Assembly: GCA_035284745.1 (NCBI GenBank)
Contig: JAYKIL010000034.1
Span: forward strand, 73,017 to 137,016
DNA: 64,000 nt
Direction: 5' to 3'
Source: JAYKJB01 sp035284745 [NCBI: Candidatus Sericytochromatia bacterium]
Lineage (GTDB): Bacteria; Cyanobacteriota; Sericytochromatia; S15B-MN24
The position numbers and the translations under genes are program-made. Below are positions 25,605 to 34,754 of this stretch, piece after piece. The first letter of the stretch is position 1; every line of letters starts with the position of its first letter. Under the pieces are notes generated by a model, which was given only the letters and a program-made list of their open reading frames with translations, did no database searches and was not told where the DNA came from.

Positions 25605-26624
25605 ATGAACAAATCTAAACAAGGCGGGTACGCAGACTACGATGATCCGGATTTCGATTCGGAATGGTTCGATGACGAGGCCTATGATCGGGCCTTGGCC
25701 CAAGGGTATGATGACGACTCGTTGGAATCGAATGTTTCATCGCAGGTGCCGCCTCCGCGGGCGCGGCACGCTGCGCCTCCGAGCCGCACCCGTTCCGAGG
25801 CCGCCTCTCCTTTGCCGATGGCTCTGGCCGGTCTATTTGCTGTGGTCTTGGCGGCCAGTGCAGGTTACTATCTCGTGGCAAAATTTGCCGGTTCGGGGCT
25901 GGCGCAACGTGTGCAGGCTGCCTATTCTGTTTTGCGTGGAAAGCCGTCGGCTCCCGCCCCGGAGAGTGAAGAGAAGTCATCCCCTGCTGCGATAAAAGAA
26001 CCCGGTCCTTCTCCCGAATCGCCAACGACCTCTCCTGCTGCCGCAGCTGTTCCTGCACTTTTGCCCTCTGCGGCTCCGGCTGCAACGACAACCACCGGGG
26101 CGGCCGATGGGGAATTACCCGTGGATGAATTCGGCCCGAGTGGTCCTTCGGCACCCTCTGTGGCTCCGGTCGATGTCGCGCCTTCGCCGGTCAAGAAACC
26201 CCCGTCCCCGAAGGCGATGACCCCGGGTGAACCCTCGTCCCCCCCGCGCCTGCCTGCCCAGGCGCGAAAGCCCGTCGGCTCCCCTTCGCTTCCCAGCCTG
26301 GCTCCAGAGGCTCTCCCACCGAAGCGTTTGAACCTGATTTTTGCTCCGAATGTGGTGGCAGTGACCACGGCGCAGGTGGAAGCCCTTTGGACTTTCATTG
26401 ACTCTCTCGAAGGTCAATCGGGGCGCTTCTTGGTCCAGGGGTACTTAGGCTACGGTCGCCTGGCTCCTGCTCTGGCACAGCAACGGGCCCAATCCGTTGC
26501 CGGTGTTCTGCGTCGCCATCTTGGCCGTTCATCTTCCTTGGTCGATGTCCGTGTTTCCGGTCGACCCGTTCAAGGGATAGCAGGGCGCAAGGTGGAAGTC
26601 ATCTTCACGCCGTCGGCGCCGTGA
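25605..26624 (+). CDS. Membrane protein with Pro-rich linker and OmpA-like C-terminal domain
   Basis: Protein of about 339 residues, unnamed. The N-terminus (1-60) is strongly acidic (YDDPDFDSEWFDDEAYD) and cytoplasmic. One TM helix (about 71-95, PLPMALAGLFAVVLAASAGYYL) follows. Then comes a long Pro/Ala/Ser linker (about 110-235) that could span the periplasm. The C-terminal domain (about 240-339) resembles an OmpA/MotB peptidoglycan-binding fold (ALAQQRAQSVAGVLRRHLG, then GRKVEVIFTP). The classic NRRVE arginine is replaced by GRKVE. ATG 25605 is chosen because everything upstream in frame lacks protein character. The pentapeptide gene starts 34 bp downstream. A tether between inner membrane and cell wall is the likely role (inference). 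Confidence 0.68.
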   Translation: MNKSKQGGYADYDDPDFDSEWFDDEAYDRALAQGYDDDSLESNVSSQVPPPRARHAAPPSRTRSEAASPLPMALAGLFAVVLAASAGYYLVAKFAGSGLAQRVQAAYSVLRGKPSAPAPESEEKSSPAAIKEPGPSPESPTTSPAAAAVPALLPSAAPAATTTTGAADGELPVDEFGPSGPSAPSVAPVDVAPSPVKKPPSPKAMTPGEPSSPPRLPAQARKPVGSPSLPSLAPEALPPKRLNLIFAPNVVAVTTAQVEALWTFIDSLEGQSGRFLVQGYLGYGRLAPALAQQRAQSVAGVLRRHLGRSSSLVDVRVSGRPVQGIAGRKVEVIFTPSAP

Positions 26625-26658
26625 GAGCAGAACCCAGAACAACCTTTGAGGTGAGAGT

Positions 26659-28095
26659 TTGGAATTTGTTATCCACAGACGTGACCCACATCGCCAAGAG
26701 GTTTTTCGCATTGACGATCCGCGAGGAACCTGGCGATCGGTGGTTGAGCGCGCCGTCGAGAGCGGGGTACCTCTTGATGATGTTAACCTCTCGGAGAGAG
26801 ATCTGGCAGGCCTGTCGCTCTCGTCGGCCTCCTTGCGGCGTGCACATCTGACCGGCAGTAACCTGCATCAAGCCAAACTGGTCGGAGCGATTCTCACTGA
26901 CGCCCAATTGGGGGGCAGCGACCTCGACTGGGCCGATCTTTCGGAGGCTGACCTCAGCGGTGCGTTTTTAGGGCACGCGGATCTTTCCTACGCGAACCTC
27001 TCGCAGGCGATTTTGTATCGGGCAGACCTTTCAGATTCTGTTCTCGTCGGGACCACGCTGTCAGGTGCCAATCTGCGGGAGGCGAAATTGAGAGCACTGA
27101 ATCTTGCCGGCTTGAATCTTGTGGCGGTGGACCTTCAGGGCGCTGATCTGACAGGGGCCAATTTGTCCAGAACGGACTTACGCGAGGCCAATTTGACAGG
27201 AGCCAAATTAGAGGGAGCACTTTTGGGTGGCGCCAACTTGTCGGGTGCCAACCTCCGGGGAGTCTGGGCGTCGCAGAGTTGTTTGGCAGGCGCAAATTTT
27301 TCGGGGGCCGACCTGACAGGTGCCGATATGAGCAAGGCAGATTTATCGGGAGCCTGCTTGTCTCAAGCGACCCTGCGGGGAGTCAATTTTGTGGATGCGA
27401 ATCTTCGCTGGGCTGAAATGCCTGAGGTTTTGATGACTTATGCCAACCTGACAGGGGCTCGTCTGCAGCGCGCGAACCTGTCTGGAGCGTCGTTTACCCA
27501 AGTGTTGTCAGGAGGGGGATGGGCGCGTTCGAGTCTCGAGGGTGCTTGTTTTGATGATGCGCAACTTTTTGAGGCCAATTTGAGCCGGCTCGATTTGTCG
27601 CGGGTGAGCTTTCAACGAACCAATTTGATTCGTGCGAATCTCAGCTTTACGCGTTGTTTTGAGGCGAACTTCAATCAGGCGCGCATGAGCGGCGCAGCAC
27701 TTCATCGGGCGCAATTGAACAAGTCTGATATGTATCGAATTGACGCTCGGCGGGCCGATCTTCGAGAGGCTAATTTGTCCTTGGTGGACCTGACGGAGGC
27801 TGATCTCAAAGGCGCTGACCTGTCCGAGGCGAACTTGAGGCGGGCCAACTTGACACGCGCGAATTTAGGCCTGTGTGGACTGGTGAATGCAAACCTCACG
27901 GAGGCAAATTTGACTGAAACCTACATGGGTGAGGCACGGATGGAGGGGGCTCTCCTTGATCGGGCCACTTTGAGTGCCACCGAATTGAGCGCCCGCCAGG
28001 CGGAAACTCAACCAAGTGCCCGCCTGCGGGAGGCTCGCAGGCGAGCGATGTCATCCAGGGATATTGGACGAAATCAGCCTGGCGGGCGACAATAG
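26659..28095 (+). CDS. Pentapeptide-repeat protein
   Basis: Protein of 478 residues that is almost entirely pentapeptide repeats (A-[DN]-L-x-x). After a 45-residue head, repeats run from about residue 50 to 445, with units such as ADLSEADLSGA, ANLTGAKLEGA and ADLKGADLSEANL. They predict a long right-handed quadrilateral beta helix. The start is TTG 26659, with GAGGTGAGAG just upstream. The next internal start would lose the head, which has no repeats. No signal peptide or TM segment is seen, so it is probably cytoplasmic. It lies 34 bp after the OmpA-like gene. Some family members mimic DNA and protect gyrase, but most have no known role; I assign none. Confidence 0.9.
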   Translation: MEFVIHRRDPHRQEVFRIDDPRGTWRSVVERAVESGVPLDDVNLSERDLAGLSLSSASLRRAHLTGSNLHQAKLVGAILTDAQLGGSDLDWADLSEADLSGAFLGHADLSYANLSQAILYRADLSDSVLVGTTLSGANLREAKLRALNLAGLNLVAVDLQGADLTGANLSRTDLREANLTGAKLEGALLGGANLSGANLRGVWASQSCLAGANFSGADLTGADMSKADLSGACLSQATLRGVNFVDANLRWAEMPEVLMTYANLTGARLQRANLSGASFTQVLSGGGWARSSLEGACFDDAQLFEANLSRLDLSRVSFQRTNLIRANLSFTRCFEANFNQARMSGAALHRAQLNKSDMYRIDARRADLREANLSLVDLTEADLKGADLSEANLRRANLTRANLGLCGLVNANLTEANLTETYMGEARMEGALLDRATLSATELSARQAETQPSARLREARRRAMSSRDIGRNQPGGRQ

Positions 28096-28128
28096 CGGTC
28101 AAGCGTTGCCACATTTTGAACGTGGAAC

Positions 28129-29766
28129 GTGCCGCGGTGGTTGATACCAACAGCCACGAAGCATATCGTGTGGAGCGAGTCATTGAAGACGCTGGATTGG
28201 TTCGTTGTTGTTGTCTATCTGCTCTTCATGCTTGGAATGGGGTTTTGGCACGCGCGTCGCAGCACGGATCTTAAGGAGTATTTTTTAGCGGGCCGGGTGA
28301 TTCCGTGGTGGGCTGCCCTGTTTTCGTTGGTCGCTACCGAAATCAGTGCCGCGACATTTTTAGGGGCACCCGAACAAGGCTTGACTCGCGATATGTCGTA
28401 TCTCCAGTTTTCAGTGGGGACGATTGCGGCCCGTTTTGTATTGGCTGCCTTCTTCATTGGCGCTTTTTATCATTTCAAGGTTTACACCATTTACGGGTTT
28501 TTACTTGAACGATTCGGCCTGGCCACCAATACGACGACCGCTGCGGTTTTTTTGGTAGGGCGTTTGTTTGCTGACGGCTCTCGGCTATTTATTGCTTCGA
28601 TTGCCATCAACGTGGCGACGGGCATCAGTATGGGGTGGTCCATCATTATTTTCGGCCTGACGACGCTGGCTTATACGCTTGCGGGCGGTATGACAGCGGT
28701 GATATGGACGGATGTCGCGCAGGCTGTGGTGATGTTGGTTGGCGTGACGGCCTTGGTTTACAGTCTTTGGAGTCAAATTGGGATGTCAGCCGGCGCGGTC
28801 TTCGCGACCTTGTCGGAGGCCAACAAATTCCAGATTTTTGACTTCTCGCTGTGGATGAACGATGGGCGTTTTGCGCCACTATTTAATCCTTATCACGCGT
28901 TACCGGCCATCGTCGGTGGGTTTTTCCTCACGATGGCGACCCACGGAACGGACCACGATATGGTCCAACGATTGTTGACCTGTCGTGAGAGCAAAGATGG
29001 GAAACGCTCGATGTGGGTGAGCGGCTTTCTGGGGCTCTCGTTTACTGTGGTTTTCATATTTATCGGACAGTTGCTGTTTTTGTTCGTGCAAGGATTGCCT
29101 GCGGGGCATCCGATGCTTCAAACCGCCGAACTGCTGAAGGCGGAAGGGCGAAATGGACATTTTCTGCTGTACTATGTTCTGAATTATCTGCCCGCGGGAC
29201 TCGCCGGGCTTGTTATCGCATCTCTGCTGGCATCCGCGATGTCGACTTTGTCGTCTGCGTTGAACGCGATGAGCGCCACTTTTATTGCTGACTTTTACCA
29301 GCGATATTGGGTCAAGGATGCGTCATCAACGCATTACGTGAAAATGTCACGATGGATGACCGCCGGTATTGGTTTGACTTTGATCGGTGTTGCGTTGCAG
29401 GTTTTGCGATTTTACGAGGCCAATCCGAAGACGGACTTGTTATCCATCGCGCTTGGTGTCATGACCTTTTTCTACGGTGCGTTGTTGGGTATCTTTTTGG
29501 TGGCGTTTCTCTCTCGCACCCGGGGCAATACGTGGTCGAACATCGCGGGCGCCGTGGCGAGCATTGGGACCATCATTATCCTGAAGTCCAATACCGAGCT
29601 GGCGTGGCCCTGGTTCATCGTGGTTGGTACCCTTGTGACGATGGCCATTGCTTTGCTGGGAAAAACGGCCGTGGAGGTCAGAGAACGCTACGCGCAGTCG
29701 TCGGCCGACGCCTTGGCGGAGGCGCAAAGGGAACTGTTGGGGACCGGTGCCTCGACCCAGGGGTAA
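28129..29766 (+). CDS. Sodium/solute symporter (SSF family)
   Basis: Cation-coupled transporter of the solute:sodium symporter family, about 545 residues with some 13-14 TM helices. Recognisable are the first helix region (WFVVVVYLLFMLGMGFWHARRS), the SLVATEISAATFLGAPEQG substrate-site segment in TM2, and the GGMTAVIWTDVAQAVVMLVG signature in TM6. The C-terminal ASAMSTLSSALNAMSATFIADFY motif carries the sodium-site serines. GTG 28129 is the longest start. GTG 28168 directly before the first helix is an alternative; neither has a strong ribosome site. The gene is followed 4 bp later by an outer-membrane protein gene, so the two may form a transport unit. Substrate unknown. Confidence 0.92.
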   Translation: MPRWLIPTATKHIVWSESLKTLDWFVVVVYLLFMLGMGFWHARRSTDLKEYFLAGRVIPWWAALFSLVATEISAATFLGAPEQGLTRDMSYLQFSVGTIAARFVLAAFFIGAFYHFKVYTIYGFLLERFGLATNTTTAAVFLVGRLFADGSRLFIASIAINVATGISMGWSIIIFGLTTLAYTLAGGMTAVIWTDVAQAVVMLVGVTALVYSLWSQIGMSAGAVFATLSEANKFQIFDFSLWMNDGRFAPLFNPYHALPAIVGGFFLTMATHGTDHDMVQRLLTCRESKDGKRSMWVSGFLGLSFTVVFIFIGQLLFLFVQGLPAGHPMLQTAELLKAEGRNGHFLLYYVLNYLPAGLAGLVIASLLASAMSTLSSALNAMSATFIADFYQRYWVKDASSTHYVKMSRWMTAGIGLTLIGVALQVLRFYEANPKTDLLSIALGVMTFFYGALLGIFLVAFLSRTRGNTWSNIAGAVASIGTIIILKSNTELAWPWFIVVGTLVTMAIALLGKTAVEVRERYAQSSADALAEAQRELLGTGASTQG

Positions 29767-29770
29767 TTGA

Positions 29771-30583
29771 ATGGAGCAACCTTTCTTCCTTGCGCGATCG
29801 TTTGCTTTTGCCGTTATTTTGGCGGCCATCGGCAATTTTGGGGTTGCGCGTTCTGCTTGCGCATACCCATCGAGTTTGATATTCGCTCCCTCAGGGGATG
29901 TGATGTCCCAGGGCAGCACCCAGGTGTTTTTCTACAACGCTTTTTACGGCACGGCGGTCGATGCTTGGACTGGTTTTAATGTCGGTGTCATCCCGCGATA
30001 CCCATACGGCACCAGTGGCCTGGAGTTTGGTGGGGTGGAAATGGGTGTGGACGTTTTTGCTTCACCCGGCAATGATCCGGGCATTAAGCCCATTGGTAAT
30101 ATCAAAATTGGCCTGCTGAATGAAGCGGGGGCCGTTCCAGCTCTTGCGATAGGTTATATGTCTTGGGCCTTTTTACATCGAGACCGCAGTTTGAATTTCT
30201 CCTACCTTTCGGCCTCGAAAGCCGTGATGTGGGGGAAAAATGATTTGGGCCGCGCGACGTTAGGCTTGGCTCACACCATGCCGACTTCGCCTGACGCTTT
30301 CAAACCGACGTGGCCGCTACCGGTGGGGAATCAGGCATTGATGGGAGGATGGGAATTTCCATCGATCGGCCCTTTTTCATTTGCCATTGATACGGTGGGG
30401 GGCGTGAGCGAATTGTCGAGCACCTGTCTGGTTCTCAATCTGGAGATAGTGCCGGGTACCTTTGCATCGGTCGGTTACACCATCTCTCACAATCGCTCTA
30501 TCAATTCGGCGGACGCGTATTTTCTGCAGACCTACACAGACTTCGATTTCTCGAAGGCCATCGCGCCCAAACGATTGAATTGA
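29771..30583 (+). CDS. Putative secreted or outer-membrane barrel protein
   Basis: Protein of 270 residues. A signal peptide (FLARSFAFAVILAAIGNFGVARSACA, about 5-31) is followed by alternating polar/hydrophobic strands such as AWTGFNVGVIPRYPYG, GLEFGGVEMGVDVFA, NIKIGLLNEAGAVPALAIGYMSW and FASVGYTISHNRS. This is the look of a small outer-membrane beta barrel, though the last residue is Asn rather than the usual aromatic. ATG 29771 lies 4 bp after the symporter stop. The 52-bp gap to the SpoIIE phosphatase suggests it could be co-transcribed with both neighbours. I do not recognise a named family. Confidence 0.65.
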   Translation: MEQPFFLARSFAFAVILAAIGNFGVARSACAYPSSLIFAPSGDVMSQGSTQVFFYNAFYGTAVDAWTGFNVGVIPRYPYGTSGLEFGGVEMGVDVFASPGNDPGIKPIGNIKIGLLNEAGAVPALAIGYMSWAFLHRDRSLNFSYLSASKAVMWGKNDLGRATLGLAHTMPTSPDAFKPTWPLPVGNQALMGGWEFPSIGPFSFAIDTVGGVSELSSTCLVLNLEIVPGTFASVGYTISHNRSINSADAYFLQTYTDFDFSKAIAPKRLN

Positions 30584-30635
30584 TACAACAAATGGTTGGA
30601 ACGTTGCTATTCCCCGCGAAGAGGGCCTGGATGTC

Positions 30636-32891
30636 GTGAAACTATTTCATAAAACCTTGGCCGCAGTCGCACTGACGATTTTCGTTTTGGTCATATTTCT
30701 GTCGTTTTTCTGGCGCGATACGTTGATGGCTTCCTACAACTCCTTCGAACGGGTTGAAATGAAACTCCATATCGAGAGAGCCCTCAACACGCTTCTTAAC
30801 GACGCCCGTGAGCCCTCTACGCGTCTGAATGACTGGGCTGCCTGGGACTCATCGTGGCGTTTCATGCAGGATCAGGAGAAAGGCTTCATCGAGAATAACT
30901 TTCCCAAGCCGTTTACCCTGACCGATATCGGGATGCACATCGTTGTGTTCGTGAGCGAAGACGCCGTTATTAAGCATTCTCTGGCGGTGCAACCCGTGGG
31001 AACCCCTGAATGGCAACCCTTGCCCGAGGGGTTCAAGCCCCACTTGCGGCAGGGCGCCCCGTTGGTGACCCACCGCGCCTTGCAATCGCGAGTTGAAGGG
31101 TTTGTGGTGACCCCGGAAGGAATATTGGAGGTGGGCTCTCACCCCATCACGCACGGCGACAAAACCGGCCCCGCTCGTGGGTCTTTGATTTTTGCAAGTT
31201 ATTTAACGCCCGAAAAGATTCAGCGTTTAGGCTCTTTGATTAACTTACCTTTCAAAGTCTGGGCACTGAATGATTTGACGCTGGGGTCCGAGTTGGCAGC
31301 GGTTCGCGAGCGACTGACCGCCGGTGCCGACGGACATTTAGAGATAGTCGCTCGAGACGAGGAAGAAGTGACGGGCTATGCCTTGGTGAATGATATCTAC
31401 GGTCAGCCTGCGTTTCTGGTGAGCGCTGCCGTTCCGCGTTCGATCTATCAACAAGGTTTGAAGACGGTTCGGCAATCGCTCTTTTTATTGAGTTTCACCG
31501 GGATTTTGTTTGCGGTTCTCAATATGTTTCTTCTTCGCGGGATCGTGTTGAAGCGTTTGGCTCACCTTTCGGACCAAGTGGCAGAAATTGGTTCGCGCGG
31601 CAATCTCGCTGCGCGCGTCGACGTTTCAGGGGGCGATGAAATTGCGACTGTCGGTCAGACCGTCAACGGAATGCTGACACAATTAGAAAGCAGCCAGGCA
31701 GCATTGTTTGAGTTGGAAGCGTGGCGAAAAGGCGAGCAACGTTACACAGATTTGATGGACGCCTCTCCAGCCTTTGCGCTGATTATCTCATCAGGCACCA
31801 TTGTGTATGCGAATCCGAATGCTGCCCGCGGTTTTGGCTATGAACATTCCTCACAACTGTTGGGCCGTTCCCTGACAGAGTTGTTGATCGCGGGCGAGCC
31901 CACTCAAACCTTCTTGGCCGACATTTCTAAACTGTTGGCGGGGGAATTGTCGGTCCTTCGCATGGAGTTGAAAGCTGTTCATACGGACGGCAAGATGATC
32001 GATTTGGAAGTTGCCGCTAATACGATGAGTTTCAAAGATGTGGCGAGTATTCAGTTGCTGGCGCAGGATGTGACGGAAACCAATCAGGCCCAGGATCGCT
32101 TAACCCGTATGGGCAAAGAGATGGAAATTGCGACCAGAATCCAGACCGTTTTGGTGCCACAAGAATTACCTATTCAAAATTTTGATCTGGCGATGGCATT
32201 ACATACCGCGGCCGAGGTAGGCGGCGACTTAATTGATTATCTCCCGCAATCGGATGGCCGTTTCTGGCTGGCGATAGGAGATGTCACCGGACACGGTTTA
32301 ACACCAGGCCTTGTGATGATGATGGCTCAAAGTTTTGTGACCGCTTACCTCTTGGACGCACCCGAACAGACTCCGACAGAATGTCTACAGCGCGTTAACG
32401 CGGCTTTGTTTCAGAACGTGCACGATAGAATGCAGAACGATAACTACATGACTCTACAGCTTCTGCATCATACGGGGGATGGTCATTTTGTAGCTGCTGG
32501 GATGCACTGTGACATTCTTATTTGGCGCAGTGCGACTCAGCAAGTTGAACGTCTGGAGATCCCAGGATTCTGGACAGGACTTCTCAGGGATATCTCTGAA
32601 ATGACACAGGACCTCGAATTTTCCCTCGAGCCGGGTGATATCTTGCTCTTATACTCCGATGGTTTGATTGAGGCCGCGAATCAACACAATGAGCAATATG
32701 ACATGGAGCGATTGGAGCAGGCTCTGTCACGTTATGCCTCGCTTCCTGTGTCGAGCATCAAGGAAGAAATTGTTGCCGAAGTGAAGGCGTGGCTGTTGGA
32801 ACAGGCCGATGATATTTCGATCATTGTTCTGAGGCGATGGGAAAATGACGGGGGGCTTGCCCCGATTCAAGGAAGTGAACACTTCGCCTAA
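30636..32891 (+). CDS. CHASE4-HAMP-PAS-SpoIIE transmembrane phosphatase
   Basis: Membrane signalling protein of 751 residues. TM1 lies at about 8-26. A periplasmic CHASE4 domain (about 45-275) carries the family signature NDWAAWDSSW (65-74). TM2 lies at about 285-305. A HAMP domain follows (about 305-355, LKRLAHLSDQVAEIGSRGNLAARV), then PAS (about 370-480, DASPAFALIISSGTIVYANPNAARGFGY), then a SpoIIE/PP2C phosphatase (about 500-745). The metal-binding aspartates are in VGGDLIDYL, IGDVTGHGL, LLYSDGLIEA and ADDISIIVL. It should dephosphorylate a serine, typically of an anti-sigma-factor antagonist, in response to an envelope signal. No STAS antagonist or anti-sigma kinase gene lies in the window. 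GTG 30636 is the start. Confidence 0.92.
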   Translation: MKLFHKTLAAVALTIFVLVIFLSFFWRDTLMASYNSFERVEMKLHIERALNTLLNDAREPSTRLNDWAAWDSSWRFMQDQEKGFIENNFPKPFTLTDIGMHIVVFVSEDAVIKHSLAVQPVGTPEWQPLPEGFKPHLRQGAPLVTHRALQSRVEGFVVTPEGILEVGSHPITHGDKTGPARGSLIFASYLTPEKIQRLGSLINLPFKVWALNDLTLGSELAAVRERLTAGADGHLEIVARDEEEVTGYALVNDIYGQPAFLVSAAVPRSIYQQGLKTVRQSLFLLSFTGILFAVLNMFLLRGIVLKRLAHLSDQVAEIGSRGNLAARVDVSGGDEIATVGQTVNGMLTQLESSQAALFELEAWRKGEQRYTDLMDASPAFALIISSGTIVYANPNAARGFGYEHSSQLLGRSLTELLIAGEPTQTFLADISKLLAGELSVLRMELKAVHTDGKMIDLEVAANTMSFKDVASIQLLAQDVTETNQAQDRLTRMGKEMEIATRIQTVLVPQELPIQNFDLAMALHTAAEVGGDLIDYLPQSDGRFWLAIGDVTGHGLTPGLVMMMAQSFVTAYLLDAPEQTPTECLQRVNAALFQNVHDRMQNDNYMTLQLLHHTGDGHFVAAGMHCDILIWRSATQQVERLEIPGFWTGLLRDISEMTQDLEFSLEPGDILLLYSDGLIEAANQHNEQYDMERLEQALSRYASLPVSSIKEEIVAEVKAWLLEQADDISIIVLRRWENDGGLAPIQGSEHFA

Positions 32892-32915
32892 GTCGGGGCA
32901 ACCGCCAAAAAACCT

Positions 32916-33962
32916 CTATCGCAATGGCGAGAATTGCCATCCTCGATGACGGAGAAGCCCGTGAGTTCCGCTCACGCGGTTGAGGATGGGCAGCGTATCT
33001 ATCAAACCGGTGTTACGGTCGAAAATCTGGATTTGTCCGTTGCGCTCAAACAAAATACGCTCACATTGACCATCCAAGAATGCCGCACCGTAAACTTTTT
33101 GCCCATAGCCCAAGGTCGTCGGCCAACTCGAAGGGCCACTGTTCAAAAGTGCCAGGTTATCAATCATGCCGCTTTGGGTGTTAAGCACCTTGATGCGATC
33201 GCCTTGTTGGAACAGTAGACACCGTCCGTCACTGCTTAATTCAAATGCACGTAAAGGGTCTCTCGAGTTATTCAGGAATGGGAAAGAGAACTGTCGTCCG
33301 GTTCCCAAGTCGGTCAAAAGAATTTCATGGCCGCCGCTGCTGTAATTGCTGAAGGCGATGGCCCGCCCATTGCCTGCGAGGGAGAGTCCGTTTAGCACTC
33401 CCCTGGCTCGTCCCGCGGCGGGTACGATATAGTCTTGCTTGGTCGCCGTGTTGAGAATGTGAACCCGCCCCAAATCGTCGAGATACGTGAGGTTTCCGTA
33501 AGCATCTACATCCATCAGTCTGATATCGCTGCGCCGGTTGCTCAGTTCCGGAAACGTTTGAATGAGTTGAGTTTTTAAGTCGTAGATGCCTATTTCGCCC
33601 TGTTCCTCAAACACAGCGAATCGGCCCCCTCGACTGAGGCGAACATAGTCCGCGCCGCGTAGCGCGGGTATCTCAATGACGGTTGCGCGGCCTCGGTCCG
33701 CGAATGAAAGGATGGGGCGACGGGAATTGGCGCGAACAAAAGGGAGGAGGTCACCTCCAAACACCGTTCCCACCTCCCCAAATACTGGATGTTGTTTTTT
33801 GAGGGGTTGAGTTGTCGGATACGTTTCGTTGCTTGATTTATTCAACAAAGTGCGAGTTGCCCCCGTGTCCTTTTGACGGGGGGGGGCCGTTGATTGGGCA
33901 ACACACGCGACCAAAATGGTCATTGAGAGGGCGGCTACTCCGCTCTTCATCCATTTTTTCAT
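32916..33962 (-). CDS. Beta-propeller (TolB-like) lipoprotein
   Basis: Lipoprotein of about 348 residues. ATG 33962 sits 6 bp after AGGAG, while ATG 33968 touches it, so the second is preferred. The signal MKKWMKSGVAALSMTILVAC has lipobox L-V-A-C. The rest is repeats of beta strands of the TolB/WD40-like kind: GGRFAVFEEQGEIGIYDLKT, DAYGNLTYLDDLGRVHILNT, GNGRAIAFSNYSSGGHEILLTDL, SSDGRCLLFQQGDRIKVLNT and CERILFERNGQIQIFDRNTG. This makes a five- to six-bladed propeller likely. It is convergent with the SpoIIE phosphatase gene. Probably a periplasmic scaffold or sensor; specific role unknown. Confidence 0.75.
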   Translation of the reverse strand: MKKWMKSGVAALSMTILVACVAQSTAPPRQKDTGATRTLLNKSSNETYPTTQPLKKQHPVFGEVGTVFGGDLLPFVRANSRRPILSFADRGRATVIEIPALRGADYVRLSRGGRFAVFEEQGEIGIYDLKTQLIQTFPELSNRRSDIRLMDVDAYGNLTYLDDLGRVHILNTATKQDYIVPAAGRARGVLNGLSLAGNGRAIAFSNYSSGGHEILLTDLGTGRQFSFPFLNNSRDPLRAFELSSDGRCLLFQQGDRIKVLNTQSGMIDNLALLNSGPSSWPTTLGYGQKVYGAAFLDGQCERILFERNGQIQIFDRNTGLIDTLPILNRVSGTHGLLRHRGWQFSPLR

Positions 33963-34098
33963 GCTCATCTCCTGCGCTATTCATCACGGCCCCTTAGTGC
34001 AGGGGCACCATTTGATTTGTAGCATCGCGCGGCGCCAAGACCTACGAGCGGCAGGCCGCTAACAGGTTGGCTGACAGGAGGTGAAAACCAGGAAATTC

Positions 34099-34659
34099 TC
34101 AGTTTTTCCAGGCCCATCGAGAGAGTAATTGATGCAAGTCACGTTCGGCTGCATTCGCCGACTCCTCTGACTTGGCAATCGCCGCGATGCGGATGTGGGC
34201 ACCCCGGTAAAAAGCGTGGGCGGCAAATACCTGAAACTTCGCCTGGCTCGGCGGCTGAGCCGTCCAACTCTCGTAGAAGCCCGGCGCTCCTTTCAAAAGA
34301 AGTTCGCGTTGCGAGTAATTCTGATAGCCGAGTTTTTGTGCCAGTCGGTGGGCCTCACCACGCGCCGCCCGTACAGGAAAACGCTCCAACGGTTCCGTGC
34401 GGTCAATTTCAATGTCAATACGGTGTTTGCGGGCGCTGCCACGCGGTAACATTTCCCAGCGCTTGAGGTCACGGGGGGCTCTCCCTAGGGGGGGGAGGGC
34501 GTGAATCTCCCATTCACGTGCGCTGGGAAGTTGAAAAATATCGCTTTCCTTCGCGGACAGGGGATCAGCGCCTGCTGCCAAAGCGACGCAAGCGAGGGCG
34601 ATGAAGGTAAACGTGGCTGAAAGCAGCCGGGATGAGTGCTGGGAAAAAAAAACCTGCAT
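34099..34659 (-). CDS. Hypothetical exported protein
   Basis: Protein of 186 residues with a signal peptide (RLLSATFTFIALACVALAAGA, about 11-31). A compact soluble domain follows, containing GSARKHRIDIEIDRTEPLERFPV, KLGYQNYSQRELLLKGAPGFYESW and AHAFYRGAHIRIAAIAKSEESANAAERDLHQLLSRW. The alternating strands and final amphipathic helix look like an alpha/beta sandwich. I do not recognise the family. It lies downstream of the cysteine-rich gene on the same strand, but a strong hairpin at 34683-34711 separates them, so it is probably its own unit. Confidence 0.6.
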   Translation of the reverse strand: MQVFFSQHSSRLLSATFTFIALACVALAAGADPLSAKESDIFQLPSAREWEIHALPPLGRAPRDLKRWEMLPRGSARKHRIDIEIDRTEPLERFPVRAARGEAHRLAQKLGYQNYSQRELLLKGAPGFYESWTAQPPSQAKFQVFAAHAFYRGAHIRIAAIAKSEESANAAERDLHQLLSRWAWKN

Positions 34660-34682
34660 CGTCAGTTTTTACTCACAAAAGT

Positions 34683-34711
34683 GCCGCCCGAAAGGTGTCG
34701 GGCGGCTTTTT
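34683..34711 (-). terminator. Rho-independent terminator after the cysteine-rich repeat gene
   Basis: Perfect 9-bp stem (34683-34691 with 34698-34706, G/C rich) around a 6-base loop. Read on the minus strand it follows the cysteine-rich gene by about 45 bp, with a short T run after the stem. The plus-strand side has an even better five-T tail (34707-34711), so it could work in both directions. Confidence 0.75.
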
Positions 34712-34754
34712 CGTTCGTCCCGTGGAAGAAGGGTTCCACGTCGGGTTTTTCGAC

